Below the pieces are notes generated by a model that was given only the letters and a program-made list of their open reading frames with translations, was not told where the DNA came from and made no database searches. A program made the translations under genes and the position numbers. This document shows, piece by piece, positions 36,201-48,518 of a stretch of DNA of 64,000 nt. Within the stretch, counting starts at the first letter, position 1, and every line of letters begins with the position of its first letter. The stretch is from Mallotus nudiflorus (lineage: Eukaryota > Streptophyta > Magnoliopsida > Malpighiales > Euphorbiaceae). The DNA lies in contig CANTUR010000142.1 in NCBI GenBank assembly GCA_947683625.1, positions 2,315,501-2,379,500 on the forward strand. The letters run 5' to 3'.

Positions 36201-38695
36201 TTTTAATAAGTTGTGATGTCTCTAGATATGTTATGATGATGTTAAGGAGTTCTTTCCTCCCTCATATGATCCTTCCTCCCTTCTTTATCTTCCCCTTCAT
36301 TAGATATGATAGGATTTGCCAATAAATTGAAATTTAATTTCAACGCAGTGGTCAGATGTGAGATTAACAGGAAACACAGCAATCATAGAAATAGTTCCAT
36401 GGACTCCAATTAACATTTCACATTCATATTAGTTGGCTGACATGGTCTTTTCATTTTCTTTACCCATAATCACTCTTTTTGATGCTTTATTTCTGCTTTA
36501 TCAGAGTTCATGGCTAGAGGAAGTATATATGACTTTCTGCACAAACAGAAGGGTGTGTTTAAGCTTCCATCTTTAATCAAAGTGGCAACTGATGTGTCCC
36601 GGGGAATGAATTATCTTCACCAAAATAATATAATTCACAGGGACCTAAAAACTGCCAATCTTCTGATGGATGAAAATGAAGTAAGAGGATTTGATTAATG
36701 TGTATTACTAGGTTCCACGATCCTTCATTTTTTATGTAAATTATTTTTATAAAACACCCGCCTATTCTTGTTATTTTTGAGGCAATTAAATTTTTCAACT
36801 TCATTATTGCATTTACGATAATACTTTACTTGAATCTTTGATTCTTCTGTCATTAACATAATCTTTAACATCTTTCATTTTATTGATGATACCCTTCATG
36901 CTTTTATAATTTTTTATGCATATAACTGCATAGTATGCACATTTTTCTTAGTCTTGTTTTACCAATTATCACCAAATAATTGCTGACAGTTTATTTGATT
37001 TCTCCCAGTTTATTTGAGGCAATAGCAATTTTTCTGTCTGCCGTCTAATTTTAATTATTGGTGGTTGTTTTCTTCATACTTGGTCATTCAATACTGTTCA
37101 TGCTTTTAATATTTGTCTTATATATTCTAGTCCGGTCTTGATTAAATACATATTGTGGACACCCTCAGTTTGATTAGGCCATAACGAAAGCTTGGTGATG
37201 AGATAGTCCAAATTCTGAATGCAAGAAAAGCCCGTAAACCCCGCCGCCCACACATATTTTAATATAACTATAGTCCGACATTCTTATGTTACTTTGATAG
37301 TTCAGAAACTTGAATGTCACCTTTTTTAACAGCAAAAAAGTAATGCCTTTTCTTCTTTTGCTTAGTGGAACAATTTTCTGTAATCTCACTCTAATAAAAA
37401 AAAAATCCACCTCTTTACATGCTAATTCATTGCTCTTTAGGTTCACAAGATCTAAGGAGTATCAGTATAATCTTTTTGAATTGAACACTATAAATCAGTT
37501 GATGTATGGTGGTGAAAGTTATGTACTTAGCTTATATATTCTATAACTATAGACAGAATTAAGTGTGAAAATGTATTTAATTAGCACATATTTTCTATAA
37601 TTATAAACAAAATTAAAATAATTGAATTTGATTGTTTTGAATCCTATACAGGTTGTTAAAGTTGCTGATTTTGGGGTTGCCAGAGTGCAAACTCAATCGG
37701 GAGTGATGACAGCTGAAACTGGAACATACCGCTGGATGGCTCCTGAGGTACCCATTTGCCTGGACATAAAATTGCAGTTTCTTGTTACTTTTACACATGA
37801 CTCTGATTTACACCACAAAAGTGAACCTCTGATTTTCCATGTATAATAACTTGCTATGAATTATGTGGCTACTCTATTATAATAAAAAAGGTTTCTCCCT
37901 TCTGATGCAGAATCAAGCTTTTCTTAAATGAAATGATATTTAACTTTTTCTTCTGTTTATTTGTCATTTTACTATTTGCTCACTGTTGTTTTGCTTGCAT
38001 GAAGGTCATTGAACACAAACCGTATGATCACAAGGCAGATGTTTTCAGTTTTGCAATAGTATTATGGGAGCTTCTAACAGGAGAAGTAAGCCTTATATAG
38101 TGAGATCTTTTTGAAAGAAATGAAGTAGAAAGCTTTATTAGTTATTTCTATTAATTTTCGTATGAGTTTTTTTTTTTTTTTTGAACTGTTTGTATCAATT
38201 GATTTGTTAGTTTATGACTGCAAATCTTCTCTAATTATAACTGTCTTGCAATTGAAATCTCAGCTTCCCTATTCCTACCTAACCCCATTGCAAGCAGCAG
38301 TAGGCGTGGTGCAAAAGGTATATACTTGTTACTTTTCATGCTAGCATGAGTCTGAAACAATTCGGGTCATCTTTAATTAACAATTCACTTGTATCCAACA
38401 ACTCTTTTAGGGTCTGCGGCCTACAATCCCCAAGCATACTCATCCAAAACTTGCAGAACTGCTTGAGAGATGCTGGCGGCAAGATCCCACCCAAAGACCC
38501 AATTTCTCTGATATTATAGATATCCTTCAACTGATAGCCAAAGAGGTACCAAATATCATAGGATTCAGTTGTTCGTCCCATTAAACATTTACTAAGTTTT
38601 AAATGGAAAAACAGGTTCCAAATGAGAGGGAGGATAGACGCAGGGATAAATCTGCTGGTGGCTTTTTTTCAGCCCTGAGAAGGGGACACCACTAA
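30296..38695 (+). CDS. STY46: ACT-domain Raf-like Ser/Thr/Tyr protein kinase (STY8/STY17/STY46 group)
   Basis: Sixteen exons rebuild a 581-aa protein: 30296-30510, 30745-30859, 31576-31673, 31834-31953, 32450-32504, 32836-32946, 34230-34280, 35262-35437, 35513-35620, 36027-36100, 36505-36680, 37652-37747, 38005-38085, 38264-38317, 38411-38545, 38615-38695. All junctions are GT-AG and keep phase. Residues ~185-255 form an ACT domain ([15 protein letters not shown]). The kinase domain starts near 300: glycine loop SGSYGD 308-313, VAIK lysine 327, gatekeeper Thr374, HRDLKTAN 419-426, DFG 439-441, APE 463-465. All catalytic residues are present. Members of this group are cytosolic kinases that phosphorylate chloroplast transit peptides and affect chloroplast biogenesis; that role is inherited from the family. 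Length fits the family (about 545-580). The start is the first ATG of the leader frame. Which paralogue it is, STY8, STY17 or STY46, cannot be told. Confidence 0.93.
33501..33587. repeat. 29-bp minisatellite, three copies, in kinase intron 6
   Basis: The unit 'atcatgaccaatgattaact' plus 'tttacattt' occurs at 33501, 33530 and 33559 with one mismatch. It lies well inside an intron and away from splice sites. Confidence 0.95.
34470..34565 (+). other. Possible alternative last exon in kinase intron 7
   Basis: A good acceptor (pyrimidine-rich tract ending ACATTAG at 34463-34469) is followed, in the same phase as exon 7, by 31 open codons and a TAG at 34563-34565. Using it would end the protein just after the ACT domain and give a kinase-less isoform of about 286 residues. 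No good donor precedes the stop. The main reading skips it. It may be chance, so it needs transcript evidence. Confidence 0.3.
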
Positions 38696-39226
38696 GTTGA
38701 AAGAGGAGACCAGCTGTTAATAATGCATCCATATGCAGGCAATTTTCCATTGTACATACATTTAAATTGTACAAATGCTTTGCTCTAACGCAGTTTTAGT
38801 TTGTGATTTTTCCTTTTTGTTTTCTCTTCAATATGAGCATAGGTTTTAATTTGTTTTCTGGATCCTTCTCTTCTCCTATTTTGTCTATTCTCTGTCTTCC
38901 CTCTTTTCGCCGTACATACAAGTATTGCTCAGTAGTCTAATACACTAAAAAGTAGAAAACAGATGAGAGCCTGAAACTAGTGGTTATTGGGTGATAGCTG
39001 TAGCATAATGCTGAAGATTCTTCGATGTGATAATAATAAGAATGTGTCAAACAGAGGATTCAAGATAATTGTTACATTATTGCTGGTAAGAAACTTAATG
39101 TCAATTGTAGATATCAATATGTAAGATCACAATGTTGAATGTTGATGCACATGTTAAATGAGTTACCAGATATTTGAGATCTGAAAGGACTATAGTTGTT
39201 TTGAGCTTCACCTTAGATTCAGTGCA

Positions 39227-39764
39227 CTAGTCATTGCTGCACCTGCCAAGGAGCTGCCTTGCTCTGATACGGACCTGCAACCGGACAAGCGTATGCATGC
39301 AATGCAGGGCTATGCGAGATTGCCTCCTTACATATGCCCCTCGAACTAATGCTTGCAGTTTCACCAAGCTTCTCAGTGCTCGAAATGCCCTTCTTGCCTG
39401 TGAATGTAGAAAGACCGGAAAAAAGAGAGATCAACTTATGTGCTGGAAGGTGAAAACACCTGCGAAAAGAAAATTGTAATTGCTGGATGGGTGGATGAGA
39501 TGGATCACATACAAGATGACCCCTGAAAATTGCTTGGATTTTTTGAGCAGCTATGTCTTCTTGGGTGATTTCTTTCCCTAAAGCCAATGAAATGTCACTG
39601 ATAAGTTCATAACTAGCTGTTTCATCTGTGGCTCCACTTGTTTTGGCCTCATCAGGACTTGAGCAAGCATTAGGATGGCGAATAACTCTGGTTTTACGAG
39701 ATGACCCGAGGAACTTTCTCCGGACGATGTCGAACCAATTTCGAGATGTTCTCCTCCTTGCCAT
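39227..39764 (-). CDS. IQD: Short IQD-family calmodulin-binding protein
   Basis: Two exons on the minus strand, 39764-39513 and 39397-39227, give 140 aa. The N-terminus is basic, with the [15 protein letters not shown] block typical of IQD starts. The IQ67 region follows: [13 protein letters not shown] at 72-84, then [20 protein letters not shown] at 85-104, then [14 protein letters not shown] at 121-134. A phase-0 intron falls between codons 84 and 85, inside the first IQ motif, at the position conserved in the IQD family. IQD proteins bind calmodulin and scaffold microtubule or membrane complexes. Most are 300-600 aa with a C-terminal DUF4005; here the frame stops right after the third motif, so this is one of the short members (compare AtIQD20-type) or a truncated gene. 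It is convergent with the kinase gene, about 530 bp between stop codons. Confidence 0.85.
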
Positions 39765-41175
39765 TTTCCTGAGTTATTGTCTGTTTTATTTTTTCTCCCT
39801 TGACAAGGGGATAGTGGCAGATTTAATGTCTGTCTCCACACAAATCTCTGCTAGTAGACGCGTAAAGGTGGGAGATGTCGGAAACATGTTGGGTTTTACT
39901 TGGAAAAATGGTTGTCAGAAGCTGAAAACGTGGCTGGATGAATTTTTTTGTGTGTCGCCAGTAGTGTTGTGTGGGCGAAGCATTCTGAGCCTTACCAACC
40001 TCCATAGAGGCTATAAATAGAACAAGTAAATGAACAATAGAAGATTAATAATAACGATAAAAAATAAATAAATAAATAAGTGGGGGGATAAAAAAAAAAT
40101 CATAGTTCTTAATATTAGCTTTCACGTCCGACCGTTATAACTGCTTATGATTTTGGTTTAGACTCATGGGACCTTCTACTAGGGATTTTTCCTTTAGCCT
40201 ATTAACTACTGATTTTTAATTGAATCCCCAGCTCCTATGAGCCCCCTCAATATAATATCATTCACTACAGTTTGGGTAGTCTTTAAGGATTCTGTGTCTT
40301 TGACCTGATTAAGAAAAATAAAATCAATACTGAATATATATTATATTCATGAATTCATTTCTACATTTAGAGTATTATACCTAATAGTTGAAAAGTGATA
40401 CATATTTTGGGTGTTTTACACATGGCGAAGAAAAATATGATAGATATATATGTGTTATAAATTTAATGTCAGATGTAATATACTTGGAATAGAAAAAAAT
40501 AAATAAAGAATAGTCCCCTTGTTCATAGCTCTAAAGGTGGTCACGGTTTACGAACTGGCCAGTTTTAATTTGAAATCGCTTGTTTCCGGTTCTGCAAAGG
40601 GTGGAATCGGATTATACCAACCATTTTCTCGATTCTGGGCCGGTTCTAATTCACAATTTTAATTTGGTCATTCGCTGGAGGATTTAAGGTCAGTTCAAGC
40701 TCAAATTGGCTTGCATAATCCTTGGAAGCTACATGGACAATCACACTAATGGTTCTTCCTGAAAATGTTTAGATAAAAAAAAAATTGTCTAACAAGAATT
40801 AATTAAAACGTCATACCTATTGGAACTTTAAAAGTATAAGCATTTGGAATATTTTTTACTGTTTAGATCTAAAAAGTATCTTAAGAGAAGAAAAATAAAG
40901 GAAACTTCTGTACAAAATTAAGATATTATTTTCAGTGACATTTACAACAGTACATTTTGTTGGATAGTGATTGCCCTGTACATGACAACAACATCTGCCC
41001 ATTCCCATTTAATCTCAATATGCACTACAAGATTATCTGGGGGGTATTAATACCATTTCCTGTTTCTAATTTTTGTAAATGATGATCTGCTCATCACCTT
41101 CTCTGCTTACGGTTGTTAATTGAAAATAGCTTATTGTAACCATAAGGCATTCTACTTCTAGCAAACACACATCAG
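39765..41175. other. Spacer between the IQD gene and the rhodanese gene
   Basis: It should hold the IQD promoter and 5' leader and the rhodanese 3' end. Positions 40540-40680 contain 'GGTTC/GAACC'-type repeats like those at 19460-19785, probably a decayed hAT-like element. No further exon is recognised; the open frame at 39628-40020 is the complement of the IQD exon and its leader. Confidence 0.45.
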
Positions 41176-43051
41176 TTAATTTTCTATTGGAAGTCCATTC
41201 TTTGTCCAAGCAGCATATCCACCAGCAATATCAGTAACGGCAGTATAACCCTGCAAAATCATATTAAAGCTTAGCACCCTTTTTCTTTGTTGCACCCGGC
41301 GACATGAAACTTTACTGATTCCCAATGTACTACAAAAGAATATCATCTCTGTTGGACTAGTTTCCTTGCTTAAACTATAAATTTAATAGGTAAAAGAAAA
41401 CAATCTTGACCGTGCCTTCAAAGCAAACTTTCAGAAACATCATTTGATGTTTAAAACTCTACCAAACTGTAATGTTTAAGCCTATCAAATGATGCAAGAC
41501 TCAGATCAAGACTAATAATAGGATAATTAATGTGCTTACAGCTGATAAAAGATCGCTTGCTGCCACCATAGACCTTTTCCCACTCTGGCAACCCTGTCAA
41601 AGGAAAGAAAAAAAAAAAAAGAAGTTAGAGCAGAAAAGATGTAAACAGAAATGGAAGTGGAAACTTGAAGCTGATACATATATATTTTTGAGGTTTAGAG
41701 ACATACAACAATAATTTCATCATATTTTCCAAAATGTGATGACACTTGCTCCAGAAATTTGATGTTCTTTGTCATTCCTACACCAAGAAAGAAAAAAATT
41801 AAGATTGGCAGAAACAAACTTAAGATTTCAAGGGAAGAATATCAGAGAAAGTGCAGTAGGTTACATAGAAATGAAGTAAATACAAAATCCAAAGTGAAAA
41901 ATAGCTTTCTTTAGGACCATAAACCTTAATTTAGTATTGGATTTTGGATTCTTTCCTATCTATATAATGCTGAAATCCTGAACCGAATAGCACTAAAACC
42001 AAAATCCATTTTCGGTTGAGAGACATACACTTGCGCATTTAGAAGTTAAAACCAAAAAATTGCTGATTTTATTTGGTCCACACACTCCTTCACAATTTTC
42101 AGGAATCAATTTTCTTCATGAATGAAAATGACTAATTGAAGTTAAAAAAACATCTAGCAATTGGCTTCTGACAAAGAAAAGGTAAAAGCCAATTGGGAAG
42201 TTTAATCTCAGGAGAATGATAGTCATGACAAACAAAGCATATGAACAAGAGTAGTAACGTGTGACTTTTATGGGAATACATTGAAATGGTGTTTTCCATT
42301 TTCAACTCTGATCCAACTCTGTACATATCTAGAGCGTTAACCTGATCCAACTCTGTACATATATGGAATGAAATAGGGGTGTTCAGTGCATTCAAGAAAA
42401 GGAAAAAAACCTGATCCAACTCTGTACATATATGGAATGTTAACTGCCCCCACTACATGCCCAGCACTGAACTCTTCAGGAGTCCTGTAAGTGTTCCATC
42501 GACGGTCAAAGGAAGAAAAAATAAATAAATAAATAAATTGCTGATCTTTTTCTTCTACAAAAAAGAAGTTAGAAGAAGAAATAGTTATCAGAATCAATAC
42601 CTGACATCCAAATATCGATGTCCAGCTAGAAAAAGTTCATGTGCAACTCTTACAGGCACAGAAGTTGGAACTCCAACAGCCTCCAAATTGCTTCTCAGAG
42701 CAGCTTTAGCACTTCAAGATACAAATACCAAATATTACATTAAAAACAGAACTTAAAAACAGCCACCCACCAAGTGAAAAAATTCTTTGTTTTGATCAAT
42801 ACCAGAATCTAACACTTCTCTGAGTGATTCCAATGCTTAATCTTCTTGGATTAACACTTAAAGGTAACAGCAACAGCTTCCTGTAAACAGAAAGATGAAG
42901 AAGTGAGCATTGCAGTTGCAGGTAAAAGAAACAAATTAAAGAATTAATGAAGAGTTCATTAAAACCTGTTGTTGAGATTAGAAGGGCTTAAAGATGGAGA
43001 AAGTGAAGAACTGGTGAAGGTTGAAGATGACACAATGGACTTAGCTTCCAT
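41176..43051 (-). CDS. STR16: Single-domain rhodanese (thiosulfate sulfurtransferase), chloroplast type
   Basis: Seven minus-strand exons give 182 aa: 43051-42966, 42880-42803, 42711-42601, 42484-42411, 41777-41707, 41593-41540, 41250-41176. All junctions are GT-AG and in phase. The first ~70 residues are Ser-rich then basic, with few acidic residues, as in a chloroplast transit peptide. The rhodanese domain follows: VPVRVAHELFLAGHRYLDVR, then TPEEFSAGHVVGAVNIPYMY, then active-site loop CQSGKR with the catalytic cysteine, then the C-terminal YTAVTDIAGGYAAWTKNGLP. Such enzymes move sulfur from thiosulfate to cyanide in vitro; the plant role is less clear. Length fits STR16-like proteins (about 120-185). 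Intron 4 holds repeated copies of the exon 4 end, including a second usable donor (see findings). Closest relatives include STR15 and STR18, so the exact symbol is uncertain. Confidence 0.92.
42308..42442 (-). repeat. Triplicated exon-end/splice-donor sequence in the rhodanese gene
   Basis: On the minus strand the sequence ATTCCATATATGTACAGAGT plus TGGATCAG occurs at the end of exon 4 (ending 42411), again ending at 42342, and in shortened form ending at 42308. The first two are followed by GT (donor). The third has lost it. The repeat unit shared by the first two copies is about 32 bp. Confidence 0.9.
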
Positions 43052-43059
43052 GTTGCTTA

Positions 43060-45580
43060 CAGGGTATTGTTGATTATGTGAATATATATAATATAAAGTA
43101 ACAAGAAGATTGAGTTTTTGATACTTGAATAAATAAATGTTAACTTCAAGCAATTTAAAGGTGATGGATTGTTATGGGGATGGTTATGGAGATTTTGTAG
43201 ATATGTGTGGCTGAAGTCATCAACAACACAGCATGGCTGCCACGTTAGCAATTGCTGTTTCCTTATCAATTTTATTATTTTTCTTTTAGAATTTTTATTT
43301 TTTTCAAATCTATTTTACTCCACGGTCAAATTTAATATGTATTTTAAAATGAAAATATAAAAAAATTCCATTCCTACAGTAATTCGAAATTGAACCTATA
43401 ATTTTCATGTTATAAAAGGAATTTTTACTATTTATTGATTTAATTTTTTTATTTTATATATACATAAAATATAGTTGAAAAAAATCTCTTGTTTTCATCG
43501 CATATAAATCCAATGAAAGGAATCAGAAAAAAGTTGGGCACACAAACATCTTGCATGGATAAGCTTTCAAGTTTCAAGCAAGAAAGGAAAAGAAAATTAT
43601 ATATATTATCCATAAAAGTACATTTCCGAAGGCATGTGATTGCTTGTGCACGTGGCAAAATCTGGCAGTTGGAGGTTAGAAGCGTCATTGGTGATAGGTG
43701 GAGTGTCTGATGGCTAGTGGCTTTGATTCAAACAAACATTTTTTGGTTTTGTAGAAAAGCAGTTGGCTGAAGTTTTAAAATGCGTGAATATCCCGTTTTA
43801 GGAGATTAGGCCTTGAACTCCACCCCTATTTTTAGGCCGTATGTGAGTTCTGGAGAATTTAAATTGTCTTAAAAAAAAAAACTAAATTGAAAATATTTAT
43901 TAACAGTTTGAAATTTTTTTTTTCAAACTGAACAGTTTTAAAAATATTTATTGGAAGGAGTTCCAAGAATACAAATTTTTCAAATTGAGAATTAAACCAA
44001 ATTATCTTGAATTATGCCCAACTTAAAAACTGAAACTATATATATATGATAATTAATTCTTGATAATATTAAAAATTTATAGTAAAGTACCATTGTAATA
44101 ATTAACTATTCAAATAAATTATTTTAGACAATCTATTATTAAAACTTAACATATAACATTTTAAATTTTAACTATTAATTAATTATTTATTTAAAATAAA
44201 ATAAATACACTTATTAACTAAATTTTTTATAATTAATTTTTAACATATATATTAAGTATATAATAAATTTTTATGGTAAAATTTATAATTATCTTATTTT
44301 ATATGTTCAAATTATAAAATTATTAAAATATAAATATTACAATAAAAATATATATATATATAACCATTTTAAAATATTGCCGAATTGCTTTAAAAAATTT
44401 AAATTTCTACTTTATTCTAAATTTTTGAATTGGGTTTAGAGAATGTATTTTGAATTATTTGATTGTTGAATTGGTCGAAAGAATTTATATTCTTCAAATT
44501 GCTCCCATATATATGGACAATTCTACTTTTTCTTTTTTTCTTATGTTGGTAAAATTTAATCATTTAATTTAGTTTTTAAAAAAAAAAGAAAAAAAGAAGA
44601 AGATAATGATGATATAATTGATGGCCATTGATAATAATAATAAAAAATACCTTATATTCAAATTGTTTGATTATTTGGGTGTGGTCCTGTAGAATGACGA
44701 TTTGGCTGATTTGGTTCACAAGTCACATCTTGAGGCATTACTGCCAATGCAATAATCTAGTGTTGCGTGGATGGATCATAAGAGGTCCTCCAATGTTTGA
44801 AAAAAAAAAAAAATCTCGTCATATATGATAGCTCATATCATCATTCAGATTTAGAATACCAACAATTTAAAAAGTTCATACAAAATTTAATTGTCCAAAT
44901 CTGTTTAAAATTAATCCAAATAGAATAAGAATTTAACAAGGGGAATACAAATCCAACCATATATGTAATTTATACGCCTATACATATTCATCTCTTCTCA
45001 ATTTTATTTACAAACTTACATAATTTAGTTTAATCATTAAAGTAATTGTCGAAATAATCCTACAAGTTTACTTAACTCTTTTTATCCGAAAAGAAAAATA
45101 ATTTTATTAATTCAAATTAGCGTAGAAAAACATATACAAATTCGCTAAAAATTATAAAAAATAAAATAATATTTAAGTTAATAATATAATAAATTGGTTC
45201 AAAACATACAAATTTGATAATATTATAGTGATTATAATGATGACTATTTAATTTGTTATCTCTGTATTTTTCTGATAAAATATACTCATCTGAATCGTCT
45301 AAATACAAATAAAAGATCACAACAAAATGATCGAAAATAAAACGTCGTAACAAGATGATGAAAAACTAAACACTATAATAAGATGACGAAATCTCAAAAA
45401 ATAATATAAAATCATATCTATATGGAATAACCACTTATTTAAAAAATAAATTAATAAAAAAAAAAGTGTAGAGGGGTGATTTTTTGTCATCCTTCTTACT
45501 TAAAGAAGACGAGTGTCTAGAAAAAAAAAAGGAGAATGTTGAGAGAAAAGGAGGCCAAGATTTTTTTATCACTTAAGTTA
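43060..45580. other. Rhodanese upstream region and AT-rich intergenic sequence
   Basis: The promoter of the rhodanese gene should lie within about 43060-43350. Beyond it is AT-rich sequence with (AT)n stretches near 44035-44050 and 44350-44365 and no recognisable gene or element ends. Short open frames have no family features. Confidence 0.5.
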
Positions 45581-46449
45581 GTTAATTTAACTCTTTTTTT
45601 TTTTGAAAGGGAGAAATATTATTAATACCAAGGAATAACATCCAAAGCCAGACTTTGGGCAATATAATTAAGAAAATATTGCCAGAATTGAGTACTAGGA
45701 AACAACCTAGCATTATGAGCAAGAACATGTGCTACTATATTTGTTACGACTCAAAACAGGGGCCATGACCGACGCTAGGGAACGAGAATTCTTTCGAATT
45801 CGGAATCCGTAGCAAGCCTAAAAATAAAATAAAACATGCAATAATAATAATAATTAACACAATTAAATAAAATACTGTGCAACGGAATAAAATCATAAAT
45901 ATAAAAATAATAATCCACCGCCAGGGAATTTAAATCAAATTCCCATCTCATATATATATGAATCATTTAATACAAGTTCAGTTCAAATTCTTCAAATACA
46001 TAATTCATACAAATATAATACATAAAACCCACAATTTTATTTACAACTACTGCAGTGTCTAGATTATAAAAATAAAACTCAAGTGAGCAGTTTACATAAA
46101 GAAGCCGGGGCGGAAGAAATCCGGCATACAGACCTGCTACTGAGGTCTGAAGACGATGACTCTCCTGAAAAATAGTCAACGGAGGGGAGTCAGACCTCAC
46201 TGAGTGAATTACTATAGTATATATACATACATACTAAATGCCAATGCACAATCAAAAGTATATATAATATGTATGTATACAAGCAAATACACACATATGC
46301 AATAAAATCATTTTATATATTTTTATTGAAAATCACTGTTTATGAAGGATCAAATAGAACCCTAGAAAATCGCAACCTCAAAACAGTGTTAGACAACACT
46401 CTAGCCATACAAGCCCACTTATATCCAAATATATTCACTTAGTCCATTT

Positions 46450-46560
46450 AGACAGTAGACTGGCCCCGAGACACTAAGTCAACCGAACTCCAACAGTCTG
46501 ACTGTCAGTGTGATTGGCCCCGAGACACTTGGTTAACCGAGCTCCAGCAATCACACTCCC
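46450..46560. repeat. Direct repeat inside the solo LTR, period ~54 bp
   Basis: A unit with TGGCCCCGAGACACT, then 'aaccga.ctcca.ca' recurs at 46461 and 46515. The equivalent pair in the copy at 11.0-14.2 kb sits at 11695 and about 11740, so the duplication predates both insertions. Confidence 0.8.
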
Positions 46561-48462
46561 AAATTCTTTCTCACACATCAAATAATCAAATCCAATCAAT
46601 ATCCTCAAACAGGTTAGTAATATAGCCTAAATGCTATCGGCGTACCGGTACGTACTCGGTTCTAGTGCTGCCCACTAGGTAGCACGTCCTATTGATATCC
46701 TTCATTAAAATATAAAACATACATTCATAAAAATAAATGATGCAAGAATTGAATAAAACAACAACAAAAATCATATATATACTAGAAATATACCAAAAAT
46801 AAATCAGGTATATTTCGAGTATATATACGTCAAATAAATCCAATATAATCGTAAAATAAACCAAATATATATTTAAAAATATTTTAAATATAAATATTTA
46901 ATAAAGCATGAATATTATTTAAGATATACCAAAATAAACCAAAAATAAACTAAAAATAAACTTAAATACTAATTGAATTATTTATGCATATTTAATCAAA
47001 ATAAAACATACATTTCTAAATCATGCACCCTAAAACATATATATTATAGCATAGTAACTCACACTTTGTGCGCTCCTCAATATAGGTACGACGGGCCTGG
47101 TCCACTAGGCCTCGGTCTCGGCGCAACTAAATAAACAATAATAATAGACATAAGAATAAACCTAACAGAAAATCCTAAAAACTCGATCTAGAATATTAGA
47201 CACAGAATCAGAATTAGGGTTTGACCGGACATCACGTTTTACGAGAATTCTATCGAAAATCCGGCAGAACCTCCCCTGTAAAACAGACATCTCTCTACTC
47301 AAAGAGTAGAGCCGGCCTTGCAAAGAAATACACTTCAAAAAATAAACACAGAAACACATCCACAACCCCTCGGTCGGACTCCAAACTACAGTTTGCCGAC
47401 CGGGGTCCACAATTCACAGAACAATTATAAAAATACCAAAAATGCCCTTATATCACATAAATAAATTTTATAAGTAAAAAATTACATAATTAACCTTAAA
47501 ACACAGTAAAAACCAATAAAAACTCCTTTTATTAGAAAAATCTTATATTATATATATAATTGAAAATAATTCACGAAAAATAGTTTTAATTAGTTAAAAA
47601 TATTAAATAATTTGTAGAAATCATTTTTATACCTTAAATAATTATTAAAACCAATTAAATTATATTTTTAATCAATTTAGGGTAAAATTACCAAAATGCC
47701 CTTATATATATAAATATACTAAAACTACTCCAAAAATTCACCAAAAATAGTATAATTATCCAAAATTAATTTTCTCCACATATTTATCAATAATATCAAT
47801 AATTAAACTCAATTAAATAATTAATTTCAATTAAAAACACAATTAACCTAATTTTCCAAAATTACATAAACTAATTAAATTCAAATAAATACATAGAAAT
47901 TCATAAAAATTCCAAATAAATTCCTATAATTCATTTTAATAACTATATTTATCATAAAACACAATTTCATAATTTAATTAATTAATTTTCGAAAATTAGA
48001 AAATAATATTAAAATATTCAAAAATACCCAAAATCAAAATAATCTCCAAAAATTCTACAAAAATTTACACATGTAGATTAAGCTACTAGGATCAACATTT
48101 GTTAAGAGAATTTTCATGAATCGATCAATTGAAGCTCAAAAAAAATCAAGAACCCTAAATGGCCGAATTACCAAAATCAAAACCTAAGCAAATCTAGACC
48201 ATTTTAAGTGAAACAAAGCTTGGAATCACACTCACCGGAGCTCAAGGAGAAGAAAGAGACTGGCGGTGTCGAAAGCAGTGGCCGGAATCACGTCGATCGA
48301 CGTTAGCTTCCACTTTCGGCTTTCCGGCCAAAAACGGGATTCCCGACGCTGGAAACAGCTGCAGCAGGCGACGGGGAAGGCTGGGGAAGGAGGTGGCACA
48401 CCGGAAGGCACACCGACGACAAGAAAATGGCATGACAGACGGTGGTTGGTGATCGGGCGTAC

Positions 48463-48463
<1 letters not shown>

Positions 48464-48510
<47 letters not shown>
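48464..48510. repeat. (AT)n microsatellite
   Basis: An AT dinucleotide tract of about 47 bp near the end of the solo LTR. It explains the alternating Tyr-Ile stretches of the frames on both strands. Confidence 0.95.

Positions 48511-48518
<8 letters not shown>

Noticed and set aside
39628..40020. Plus-strand 130-codon open frame
   Set aside because: It is antisense to IQD exon 1 and its leader. Its translation shows no family features, while the minus strand shows clear IQ motifs.
30296..43051. The kinase, IQD and rhodanese genes as a functional cluster
   Set aside because: They have separate promoters and different families, and two converge. Neighbouring unrelated genes are normal in plants, so no joint system is claimed.
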